Assembly (NCBI GenBank): GCA_010093485.1 | Contig: MU001492.1 | Location: forward strand, 212,228-276,227 | Reading direction: 5' to 3' | Source: Karstenula rhodostoma CBS 690.94 | Lineage: Eukaryota > Ascomycota > Dothideomycetes > Pleosporales > Didymosphaeriaceae | Length of the DNA: 64,000 bases | Notes under the pieces: generated by a model | What the model was told of the DNA's origin: nothing | The model's input: the letters and a program-made list of their open reading frames with translations, nothing else | Database searches by the model: none | Translations under genes and position numbers: made by a program | Shown: in pieces, positions 34,083 to 43,249 of the stretch | Layout: every line of letters starts with the position of its first letter | Position numbering within the stretch: position 1 is the first letter of the stretch

Positions 34083-34476
34083 CACTAAGATATCGATCCT
34101 GTGCGTGAAAGCGTGATCGAACGCACTGATGAAACGCATGTAGCTGAGGGGTACTAAAGCCGTATAATTTAGAAGGAAGACCTGAGTAACAACAGAGTTA
34201 TCATAAGGAGTACAAAGTAATTACAAGGATAGATCCTCCTAGCTAACAGGTTAGAATAAAACACAAAGAAAGACTCAGAGAAGAAGGAGAAAAACAAGCC
34301 CCGTTTAGGGTTCGAACCAGACATGTGATTCAAACAAAGAAACAATCATCCCACCCGGGAGCGTACTTGAAGAAGCTCTAAAAGTCAAACGCATTGCAAA
34401 AGCACGTAAAAAAAAACCCTAAGCACTGGAAAATCCCAGTGCAAAGGAAGCCGATATACTGACGATCCCCGAAACG

Positions 34477-34797
34477 CTATACTACATGGCCACCTGTCCA
34501 CCTGCACCCGCTTGTGCACCTTCTGATTTCGTGATCGCATGTAACGCAGCGACTACGGTGACCATGAAACCATTGGTTGCAGCCACAGCATAAGGTGGTT
34601 TGGGGTGCAATATCCCCGGACGATGGTTGGTAGGTTCCGCCGGTTTTTCCCATGGTCACTTGGAGACGAATATTGGGATTTGAATTTTGGTAGCTGGCAC
34701 GGTAGTCTGTGATGGTGAGTCGAATCTGACGTAACGTATTGATTATGGTAACTGGATTTCGTGTTGTAGGTGTGGGGCAAGGGATTGTGGGAAGCAT
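34477..34797 (-). CDS. Small Cys-rich zinc-ribbon-like hypothetical protein
   Basis: 106 codons from ATG 34797, or about 58 from the internal MGKTGG. The C-terminal half has the spacing LCCGC-x10-RCVTCDHEIRRC-x3-C, four CxxC/CC-type pairs suited to binding zinc. Fungal genomes contain many short proteins of the form W-x-C-x-x-C...C-x-x-C-x-H, which this resembles. The upstream residues have no conserved features and the true start is uncertain. An 18-bp minisatellite lies just 5' of it. Could be a chance frame. Confidence 0.4.
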   Translation of the reverse strand: MLPTIPCPTPTTRNPVTIINTLRQIRLTITDYRASYQNSNPNIRLQVTMGKTGGTYQPSSGDIAPQTTLCCGCNQWFHGHRSRCVTCDHEIRRCTSGCRWTGGHVV

Positions 34798-34852
34798 ATA
34801 TGGTTTATACTTACGGGTCGACTCAGTGCAAGTGAAGTGCGTGTGATACAGA

Positions 34853-34921
34853 AGTCAGTGACAAAGAGCGAGTCATTGGAATAGAGTGAGTCAGTGACAT
34901 AGAGTGAGTCAGTGAAGAAAG
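34853..34921 (+). repeat. 18-bp minisatellite, about 3.8 imperfect copies
   Basis: Units of the form AGTCAGTGACAKAGAGYG repeat at an 18-bp period with a few substitutions. It lies in the 5' flank of the Cys-rich ORF. Confidence 0.8.
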
Positions 34922-35216
34922 TAAGTCTTTGTTAACGTATTTTGTTTGTTGATTAGCAACGGTTTGACAAACGACAGCGATGTTGGGTGATTGTAGACTT
35001 TACGGTATGACATATGAAGCTGATTACATCTCCGAGAAAGAGAATGCATGCCATCTAGCTTACTGCTTGGGGAAATTTTATATGAAGAAGAAGGGAAAAG
35101 ATTGTATAGGCATGCGCAGAGATCTTTGCGTTGGGAATGTAGTGCTCAGAGCTCGTAGTATCCCGATTTTCTTGAGCTGTATGTGACCTCTTCATAGATG
35201 TGTGACGGATATACGC
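34922..35216. other. Intergenic
   Basis: A 68-codon open frame (34980-35186) is present on the plus strand but has no recognisable domain. I do not call it. Confidence 0.4.
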
Positions 35217-35855
35217 TCATGTGGTTTTTTCTCTCTTCATCCTCCACATTCTACCGTTGCGTCGCAACATCCACACAGCCATTATGCTACTCAGTGCACC
35301 TACAAGACCAATCAAGGTGAACATCCAGCCTTTTCCAATACTCTCGTCAAATTTTTGCTTGACAGCGACCAAAGCAGCTGACAGGAGACATCTCATGATA
35401 TCGTTCGCGGCTGCAGCACTTCCATGGTTTTCGGGGAAGATGTCGAATATGAGCGTGCTGAATAGTTGTAGCACAATAGTACATTTGGCTCCAACGAATA
35501 ACTGAAAGATAAGTGGTACACTCTGGTGCACATGACGGTGGATCACCCACCCGTATGATGTGAGAGCGCCAACGGATAAGATGTTTAATATGTAGCAGCC
35601 ACGAGAGCGCGCAACTTCGATTGGGAATTTGCGAACGTCATCGCCGGACACACAATCCACTGGTAGGTTGTGTTTCTTGGCAGTCATCTTGTAGTTGTAG
35701 TCGATGACTCGTCCTGCAATGAAACCGCCTACAATAACTCAGCTCCTCCGCTGAGAAAGTGGAGACTTACTTCAAGCGCATTATAGCCATACTGCTCACC
35801 ATAGATGATGGGAATGGACACTTGAATGCTATAGTGCTGTGTGATCCACCATTCA
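35217..35855 (-). pseudogene. DHA1-type MFS transporter, N-terminally truncated and frameshifted
   Basis: Minus strand reads IIYGEQYGYNALEVSLHFLS then GGAELL, a one-base frameshift near 35728, GGFIAGRVIDYNYKMTAKKH, DDVRKFPIEVARSR, VPLIFQLFVGAKC and TLIFDIFPENHGSAAAANDIMRCLLSA with GKGWMFTLIGLVGAL. This is the C-terminal half of a drug:H+ antiporter of the Qdr/Dtr1/Tpo type, including the AAANDIMRCLL helix. The first six or more helices are absent. Upstream sequence switches at about 35850 to an unrelated hydrolase relic. Non-functional. Confidence 0.82.
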
Positions 35856-35955
35856 ACCCATGGACGAAAACCAGATCGAGAATCGTGGCTCCTCCTGGGT
35901 CGTGCAAAGTGGTAAGCCCGAGAGGGCCTTTGATCCCGTCGTCGACATCGGCACG
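35838..35955 (-). pseudogene. SERAC1-type alpha/beta-hydrolase N-terminal relic
   Basis: Minus strand reads KGPLGLTTLHDPGGATILDL followed by VFVHGLNGGSHSTI. This matches the GLTTLHDP...DIVFVHGLGGGSRKTW start of fungal lipase-like domains often found at the N-terminus of NACHT/ankyrin proteins. It is cut off right after the oxyanion segment and runs into the MFS relic in another frame. Confidence 0.6.
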
Positions 35956-36629
35956 GACAGTGTCCCGCTTCGTGAAGTTTTGTGAGAAGAAGGATCCACC
36001 AGATGTTGTCGTTGCAGGCCGTGGCAGGTGCTGGAACGGCTACATCGCGACAAGTGTGGCAATATAAGCTGACGCTGTGAATAGTTTAAACGCCAAGACT
36101 ACCCCGCAACACCGCAATCAGCTTCTTATCTGAAGATGCTGCTCTCCACTTGAAGGGGTGTCAATCTTGTGAGGTTTACGAATGGCCACGTCGGCTCACG
36201 CGGAAATAAAGAATCGCAGTATATAGACGTGCGATGAGCAGGAGGCTGAGCGTGCTTCTGCGCAGCCTATGAGCTTCTGGCCCACCACACCACCACGGGA
36301 GCTAATGAGCGTACCGCATAATCTGGTTTATTCCGTCTGTGCTAGGCTCAGTTAGGACTATAGAGCGGCTGATTAGGCTATGTCAGAAAGAGGTTATTAG
36401 ACTTAGAAACCTAGCCCTTTAGTCTATATTGAGACCTGAAGCCTAGAGTCAAAGAGTCTAATTTAGCCTAGCATAAACGTATACACCGGTATTGGGCGCA
36501 GTCCACCTGCGGTGTATCGTGACTTCTTAGCCGCAGCTGGGCCTTGCTGGCGAGATAAAGAGAGACCAAATTACCTATTGTCGTGGGAACATCAACAAGG
36601 CAAGTATGATACATACCGAAAAACTCATA
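35956..36629. other. Relic-rich spacer with RIP-like end
   Basis: No supported gene. From about 36325 the sequence becomes TA/CTA-rich (listed separately) and it ends at the PigL_N gene. Confidence 0.45.
36325..36475. repeat. Short RIP-like TA-rich island
   Basis: CTA/TAG-rich stretch with few CA/TG dinucleotides, like the island at 33.0-33.4 kb. It borders the HELO-like/NLR block on its left side. Confidence 0.5.
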
Positions 36630-37572
36630 ATGGACCCTTTCAGCATTACAGCCGGTGCTATTGGCATTACTGGGTTCGCTACGACAAGCATCGTGCAGCT
36701 GCACAGTCTCATCGACAATCTTTCTGAAGCTCAAAACGTAGTGCCGGACGTCGCTTCTACCTTGGCCAACATAGAGCGTCCGTTAGCTGCGCTCGAGCAA
36801 GTGGTTATCTCAGACGAGTCTACCTCGGTCGCCGCCAAGGAAGATCTCAGGAAGGCTGGTGTCGCCGAAGCGGTTAACAAGTGCGGCGATGCCTGCAGTG
36901 AGTTCGGCAAGAGCCTGACCAAGTGGACCAAACACTCTAGCGCTACGAAGCTTTCTCTTAGGGATCGACTCTCCGTCGGCGTGTGGAACAGAGAAAAGAT
37001 TCGTACGCTCAGGACGCAGCTACAATCGTGCGAAGCTACCGTGCAATTTGCTGTTACGAGCACGCAGCTGTAAGTTCATCTCCTCACCCACCCGAGACAG
37101 CGCATACTAACTCCACAAAAGAATGGTCCAGCTGCGGTCAGAGAAGATATCCGAGGCTAACCGTGAGAACGTGAAGAGGCAGCTGCAAACTCTTGAGACG
37201 AAGATTCAGGAGCACCTTGATTTCACTATAAGGCAGCAAGAGGAGGCCAAGACACGCAAGCAAGAACTGCAAGAAGAACCAGAAGACGAGGAAGACGATG
37301 GCGCTCAGCGGAATCTGGCCATCAAGGAGGTCGAAGAGCAATCACGCCTGCTAGAGGCCAACCAAGTGTCTTGCGGGGTAGTGTTTTCTCAAGTGCGACC
37401 CAAATGGAGCGGTCAAGACATCAGCGATATTGTAACCTCAGACAACTCGCAAGCACTGGTGGGGATGCCAGAGAGCGTGGTGGGGAAGATCAACCAGCTC
37501 ATCAGGGGTGTGAAAACCGAAGGAGGCTCTCGGGCTATCGTGGGTGTGTACAGCGGCGACATCAGATGGTAG
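36630..37572 (+). CDS. HELO-like (PigL_N) protein with two C-terminal HRAM amyloid motifs
   Basis: Exons 36630..37069 and 37122..37572 (52-nt intron) encode 296 aa. ATG 36630 is chosen because MDPFSITAGAIGITGFATTS is the conserved start of the PF17111 (PigL_N, HELO-like) domain; an upstream ATG at 36606 adds eight residues. The helical domain covers about 1-150, followed by a charged linker (QEEPEDEEDDGAQRN). The C-terminus holds two copies of a motif: SDIVTSDNSQALVGMP (about 248-263) and IRGVKTEGGSRAIVGVY (274-290), ending at Trp296. Spacing V-x-T-x3-S-x-A-x-V-G matches HET-s-related amyloid motifs (HRAM), which occur as two copies in HET-S-type cell-death effectors. It probably acts as a membrane-targeting death executor triggered by amyloid templating from a cognate NLR. 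The NACHT gene 1.5 kb downstream is the candidate. Confidence 0.85.
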
Positions 37573-39037
37573 CATGTCTGATATCTGAGCGCGCCCTTTC
37601 TTCAGTCATACAAATCGTCGACAAGTTCGAAGCACCGACATGTGTAGAAATATGTTTTCTGTACACAGCACAATCACGACTATTTCAGGAGACATCTTCG
37701 CAGCCATAACACGAACATCTTGTTTGGTCGTTAAAAAACCGCTTGGTGAGAAGTTGCTTGTGCTCAGCCCTCCTCGGCCCCGATTGCTCCAGGGGCCCAT
37801 TTTAACGGCACGCGCGACCTAGCCCAGTCAATAAAGCCCTGCGCTTGTGCAATTCGCGAGATGCGCGTGCGGCTAAGCCATGCCGCGGGGCGCAGGGCTG
37901 GGCCGCTCATGTGTATAGGTGGGCTCGGCTGCAGAGGGTCTGTCGCGGCCGACAGTGCTCGGAGATCTTAGAGTGGACGTCAAGGTGGAAGACAACGTAT
38001 TCGACTTACTCCAGCCGTCAGCACTAACGTCTTAGATATCCTGCGCAATCCTCACCTCCTCTTCGGAAGTATTAAACCACGGATGGTCATGGAGATACTG
38101 TTCTTACGCATTACCTTCGGGAGAGGCCAATGTTGAGATAATTCAAAAAGATACGATCAACTCAAGCGATGTTTCATTTGTTCGCAGAATCTCCTGGCGA
38201 TCAAATGAATAGACCACTCCCGCTCTCGCTAAAGATCCTTTACCATTTGCGTGGATACCGTCCAGTTTCTGCAAGTGAATAAGTGGTTCAGCATTGATGA
38301 ATCCAGCAACTGATGAGCCCTCGTTATCTGCGCTCACATACCTAATCCACTGGATGGCATCTTTTACTGTGTAGCTTGCGTCTGACGTCTCAGCTGATTG
38401 TTCGTCCTGTTGGCTGTGGCCTGGCGTGTTGTCGCTTTTCCGGCGCATTGCGTTGATCGTGAGCCTATATATCTTATTCTGTAGATTGGGCAGGACGCGC
38501 TTGAGATCTACGCGTAGCAACCTAAAGCAGATTCTCTGAGAGTTGCAGGCTGCATATCCTATCTGTATCGGCCAATCAGAGTTAGAATATGAGGGCAGTT
38601 GCCTGCATGCATGGCTCAGCTGCGGCTGGCGCCCGTATCTTATCCTATAGATTGGACAGGACGCGCTTAGGATCTGCACGTAGCAGCCTAAAGCAGATTC
38701 TCTGAGGGTTGTAAGCTGCATATGCTATGTATATCGGCCAATCAGAGCTAGAATACAAGGGCAGCTGTCTGCCCGCGCTCGTGTCTTTGCAGCATATTAT
38801 AGATTACAAGCTGAAAGGCGCGCTGTGTGACGCATGACGGAAGCAAGCCAACAAAGCGAACAGCCTGGCTCAGCCCCTCCTCATTGTTGTGGTTGAAAGT
38901 CGGCTCGCAGAGATCTCCGCCTACACGCGACTGCAACACCTTATTCTTTGTGTCGAGACTTACTCCGCGCCCTATACTGTAATGTGTAGACCCGCTTTTC
39001 CAACAAACGATCTAGCGTCGGGCTCACCCTAGGGAAA
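37573..39037. other. Spacer between effector and NLR
   Basis: Contains a 166-bp tandem duplication (listed separately). A minus-strand frame of 101 codons (ATG 38448 to stop 38143) has normal-looking composition, but I recognise no domain, so it is left uncalled. Confidence 0.4.
38462..38790. repeat. Tandem duplication, 166-bp period, two diverged copies
   Basis: The segment around CAGGACGCGCTT...CTAAAGCAGATTCTCTGAG...TATCGGCCAATCAGAG...GGGCAG at 38491 recurs at 38657 with scattered substitutions. The two copies are head-to-tail. Confidence 0.85.
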
Positions 39038-41773
39038 ATGTCAATGTCAGAAAGGCTGTCACAACAGCAAATTCATGGGGTCTCCGCTCAGGACCACTCG
39101 AACATCCTCGCTGGGAACTTCTCCGTCGCTGGGAACATCTCCATCGCTGAGAACAAATACTACACCGCTTCCAACTCCGAAGACCCCCAAAGTACGTCTA
39201 GTGGTCTCTCACACCCTCTTGCTCCATCTCTGATCATGTCTGATGCTAGTCGCTGACGTGAGTACCCGACATAAGCCCTCGAGCAGACGGCCAGCGCGTG
39301 TCGCAATGCCCTCTTCCTCACCGACCCCGCCGTCGACCGTGAGACTTTGACCACGACAAAAGGCGCGAGAGTCGCAGGCACCTGCGAATGGATCACGCGG
39401 CATGACACGTACCATCATTGGTTACGCGGCGACACACATCTGCTGTGGATCTCAGGCGGCCCTGGTAAGGGCAAGACGATGATGTCTATCTTCCTGACAG
39501 AGGAGCTGGAGAGACACACAGCGAGCATAGACAGCGCGTGGCTAGCGTTTTTCTTCTGCAGCTCCCAAGACGAGAGGCGTAACACGGGTGTAGCTGTGTT
39601 GCGCGGACTGGTGTGCCAGATCATCACCAAGCGTCCACAGCTAGTCAAGCACGCGTCGCAGTATTTTGAGACGCCCGAACGGAAGGAGCAGACGCTGTCG
39701 TCTCTAGAGACACTATGGGTCATCTTCAGCAAGCTCATCGCCGACGCTGAGCTCGGGACGATGTTCTGCGTGCTTGATGGGCTCGACGAGTGCCACGAAG
39801 ACACGCTCCGATCGCTGGTGCCGCGGATTGTCGACCTGTTGTCCTGTCAAGGTTCCACCCAAGACTTAGCACGCAAAAAAATAGCGTTTAAGCTAGCCAT
39901 TGTTAGTCGCGAAATACCCGGTCTGCAAAAATGTACAAGACTGCGGCTGGATCCAGATAACGACGAGAAGGTGGCCAGCGACATCGAGCGGGTTGTAACG
40001 ACAAAAGTAAACGAGCTGTCACACATTCCAGGGTTCGACGGTACGCTTCGCAAGGCTGTGGAGACAACTCTGCTAAAACGCGCTGAGGGAACTTTCTTAT
40101 GGGTAGGCTTCGCGGTACACGAGCTGTCGCAGGAGAAAACTTGCAGTGGGATCTTGAAGGCGCTTGAAGGTCTGCCAAGCGGCCTTTCGGCGATATATAG
40201 CCGTATGCTCCTACACATCCCAGTAGAGTGGAGAGAGATCAACCAGGCGATCCTGCGCTGGGTGACTATGGCGGCTCGCCCTCTACAGCTACAAGAGCTA
40301 GCAGCAGCGATAGTCGTCCAACCCTTCTCCTCTCAATTGACCACAGACCAAACGATCCGCGACGCCATTGCTATGTGCGGGCCTCTGCTGAAGGTACAAA
40401 AGCCAGAGCAAGAGGTCATCCTTGTCCACCAATCGGCGCGAGATTATCTGCTGCGCAAAGAAGAAGATATCGATGCAGTTCTTGAAGCGTATCGTATCAG
40501 GCCGCAGAACACACATCTAGAGATACTACAGTCGAGCCTCAATTGTGTTATGCAGAGCGGCTTCCAGCATAAGGTTGTTAACTTAAAGAGTGGGTCACTC
40601 TCTCAAGAGTCTCCGCTGTTGCGGTACGCAGCGCTTCACTGGCCTGAACATGCAAGGAGCTGCGCAACACTAGACACCGATTTCCTCCGTTCCCTCAAGC
40701 ACTTCCTTGAAACTCAACATACTGTGCGAAGACATTGGTGGGCAGCATACCAAAAGAACAACTCTATACCGCTACCTGAGGTATTGCCGCTGTTACACAT
40801 GTTATGCTATCTAGGGTTTATACCGTTATTACAAGCGGCAGTTGCTTGGGACAGCTGGAGGCCGAGGTTCTTGAGGTGCATAGATAGGAGAGACAGTGAT
40901 GGGAACACAGCGCTGCATATAGGAGTTCGGAAAGGGAACAAGACGGTGGTGCAGCTGCTAGTAAACAAAGGAGCGAACGTCAACGCGAAGAGAAACAATG
41001 GGGAGACAGTACTACATTTCGCAGTTATTGGAGAGAACGAGACAGTAGCACAGCTACTAGTAAATAAAGGAGCGAACGTCAACGCGAAGAAAAATAATGG
41101 GACAACAGTACTACATTTAGCAGTTATTAGAGGGAATATGGCAGTAGTGCAGCTGCTAGTAAACAAAGGAGCGGACGTCAACGCGAAGAGAAACGATGGG
41201 ATAACAGTACTACATTTCGCAGTTATTGGAGAGAACGAGACAGTAGTACAGCTACTAGTAAACAAAGGAGCGAACGTTAACGCGAAGAAAAACGATGGGA
41301 CAACAGTACTACAATTCGCAGTTATTAGAGGGAATAAAGCGCTGGTACAGCTACTAGTAAACGAAGGAGCGAACGTTAACGCGAAGAAAAACGATAGGAC
41401 AACAGTACTACAATTCGCAGTTATTAGAGGGAATAAAGCGCTGGTACAGCTACTAGTAAACGAAGGAGCGAATATTAAGGCGGAGGATAATTCTGGGCAA
41501 AGGGTACTACACTTAGCAGTTGAGAGAGGGAACCAGGGAATAGTGCAGCTACTGCTGGAACTTGGAGCGGATCTTGAGGCGAAGTCTAATAGTGGGCGGA
41601 CAGCACTTCACTGGGCCGTTTGGAAAGGGCGGGAGGCTATAACACGTCTGCTAATTGATAGAGGAGCGGACGTTAATACAAAATCTAATAGTGGGCGGAC
41701 AGCGTTACAGGTAGCAATCAGGAAAAGGAACATGGCATTAGTAGAGCTGCTTAGAGCTCATTCGGCATCATAA
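39038..41773 (+). CDS. NLR: N-terminal HRAM-like motif, NACHT, ankyrin repeats
   Basis: Exons 39038..39191 and 39276..41773 (84-nt intron, CTGAC branch site) encode 883 aa. The splice is required to join the N-terminal exon to TACRNALFLTDPAVDRETL, the usual lead-in to fungal NACHT domains. Residues 12-28 read IHGVSAQDHSNILAGNF and align without gaps to the second HRAM of the neighbouring PigL_N protein. A hexapeptide repeat AGNFSV-AGNISI-AENKYY follows. NACHT: P-loop GGPGKGKT (112-119), VLDGLDECH (Walker B), then RLRLDPDNDEKVASDI and FLWVGFAVHEL. A linker region ends in HMLCYLGFIPLLQAAV. Nine ankyrin repeats of 33 aa (about 591-883) form the ligand-sensing end. By analogy with NWD2/HET-S, ligand binding would oligomerise the protein and template the effector's HRAM. 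Partner assignment is inference. Confidence 0.88.
40892..41764 (+). repeat. Nine in-frame 99-bp ankyrin repeats, several near-identical
   Basis: Each unit encodes about 33 residues of the form GTTVLHFAVIRGN-x-AVVQLLVN-x-GANVNAKKND. Units 2-6 are highly similar in DNA. The unit at 41284-41382 and the next at 41383-41481 differ by about one base. This indicates recent expansion or concerted evolution, as described for fungal NLR sensor repeats. Confidence 0.92.
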
Positions 41774-41965
41774 CTAAACGCACACTTGAGCTGCAGGCTT
41801 TCCCAGGGAATTACGGTGCATTATATTAAACCTGGGTACTTCGTGTAGTGACGAATACTTACGACACTATACGTGCCTTTAGGATTAAATAAATATCCAC
41901 ACAGCCATTCTGCTACCCTGATGGCACGGCGGCGAAAAGGCACCCTGAAGACGGTAATCCTGTGA

Positions 41966-42290
41966 CTGTTGCAACTCCTCGAAATCAAGGGAAGGATATT
42001 TGTTCCTGGTTTGATCCACGGTGACTTGTGGCATGGGAACACTTCCGTCGATGCAGCGACAGGTAGCACTGTCATCTTTGATGCTTGCTCTTCATATGCT
42101 CATCACGAGTGTAAGCTGTACTTCCAGTACCTGTATAGTCCAGGATAGTAAACCAACAGATGAACTGGCTCCGTGGCGTTCTACATATTATAAGCTCGAA
42201 AAGCCGTATGTGAAGAGCAACCGATTAGCTCGTCGTATCTATAGCAGACTCACAGAAGAGATGCATATCGCTACTCACTATCAACTGACA
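41966..42290 (+). pseudogene. Fructosamine-kinase-like (APH fold) relic
   Basis: Reads LLQLLEIKGRIFVPGLIHGD LWHGNTSVDAATGSTVIFDAC SSYAHHE, the catalytic HGDLW-x-GN...FDACSFYAHNE block of FN3K-type kinases. Then come frame changes and stops, and APWRSTYYKLEKPYVKSN, the next conserved segment. The N- and C-terminal parts are missing. It lies directly 3' of the NLR gene. Confidence 0.72.
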
Positions 42291-42693
42291 AGCTCAGCAT
42301 GGCTCGATATACCGATCTTCAGCGTCACTTCATCGAAATGGAAAACATGAACCGCGTGCAAAAGAGACCGCTTCCTGAATATGTAGATGCCTATTTCAAT
42401 TCGACTGGGTCGCCGTCTAGACAGCTCCTTCCAGCGAGCCCACCAGCATGTTACTTCTAGAGTCTACCTGCGGCTTCCCTCCAAAACTAGCGCGACAACA
42501 AACCCCCATCACCATCCAACGCCCCGTCTTCCACGCCAACATACCGCACGCATCGCTATCATCCATCCATCCAGCCCGCGCGCTACATCTTCGCTGCAAC
42601 ATCTCTACCATCGCACAACCAACGCCACCTCGCTCGGCAAGCCAATCCAACCCACCCCAAGCAAAACACCCCGTCTCTCGCTGCCCGCCCGCC
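42291..42693. other. Intergenic, C-rich leader region
   Basis: From about 42470 to 42690 the plus strand is C/A-rich and G-poor. This looks like the promoter and leader of the small membrane-protein gene. No separate gene is supported. Confidence 0.4.
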
Positions 42694-42917
42694 ATGTCTC
42701 CCTTCACGGAGTTCATTTTGAACTCAATCTACCTGCTTTGTATGTGTGCTCCGCATGCTGTGAGCGATTCGCACACTGACAAGGCACTGTAGGCGTGGCC
42801 TACGTCGCGCTCTCGGCCCTCGAGATATTATTGTCTGAATCTCTACCGTTAAAAATTGCATTTCTCTTGGGAGCTGCCGTAGGCTCGTTCATCATACGGC
42901 ATCTTCAGGTCTGGTAG
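42694..42917 (+). CDS. Small predicted membrane protein, possibly interrupted by TAG
   Basis: Exons 42694..42739 and 42793..42917 (53-nt GTATGT-TAG intron) encode 56 aa: MSPFTEFILNSIYLL, CVAYVALSALEILLS and LPLKIAFLLGAAVGSFIIR suggest two membrane segments. The frame ends VW-TAG (42915-42917). However, the same frame stays open beyond that stop to TGA 43038-43040, reading DKREGADPEDEPAHSPERDS, TARSPERDRAADLPEQ and ARAA, a charged tail with an internal SPERD repeat. So the gene may encode 97 residues in other strains, or the tail may be non-coding. No family recognised. Confidence 0.5.
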
Positions 42918-43249
42918 GATAAGCGGGAGGGTGCCGATCCGGAAGATGAACCTGCACACTCACCGGAACGGGACAGCACCGCACGTTCACCGGAACGGGA
43001 CAGAGCCGCAGATTTACCAGAACAGGCTCGGGCGGCCTGAACGGAGTACAAGTCCACTGGTAGGATGTCGGCGGCTTAATAATAAGAGGGCTTGTTATGG
43101 TTATGATGGGAGGTCATGTTTTTCCTCTGCCAGGGGCTCGCGTTCAACGCTTCTACGTCGGGGGCATGCATTCTGGGCGCAGGAAACATTGTATTCATCT
43201 TTAATTCGCGTGTACAACTGTGATCTAATAGATCAATCCCACACATTCT

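Larger units (their letters stand above)
32682..34476. other. Intergenic with RIP-like island and minisatellite
   Basis: Contains the TA-rich island (33005-33375) and a 14-bp minisatellite (34036-34082), listed separately. A short stretch at 33410-33560 returns to normal GC and may be a coding relic, but no family is clear. No gene called. Confidence 0.5.

Noticed and set aside
34290..34380. Possible tRNA on the minus strand (GGTTCGAACCC near 34308)
   Set aside because: Only a TTCGAAC T-loop-like element and a partial acceptor pairing are present. The T-stem has two mismatches and no D or anticodon arm forms.
38143..38448. 101-codon minus-strand ORF between effector and NLR
   Set aside because: Plausible composition but no recognisable domain, signal, or splice support.
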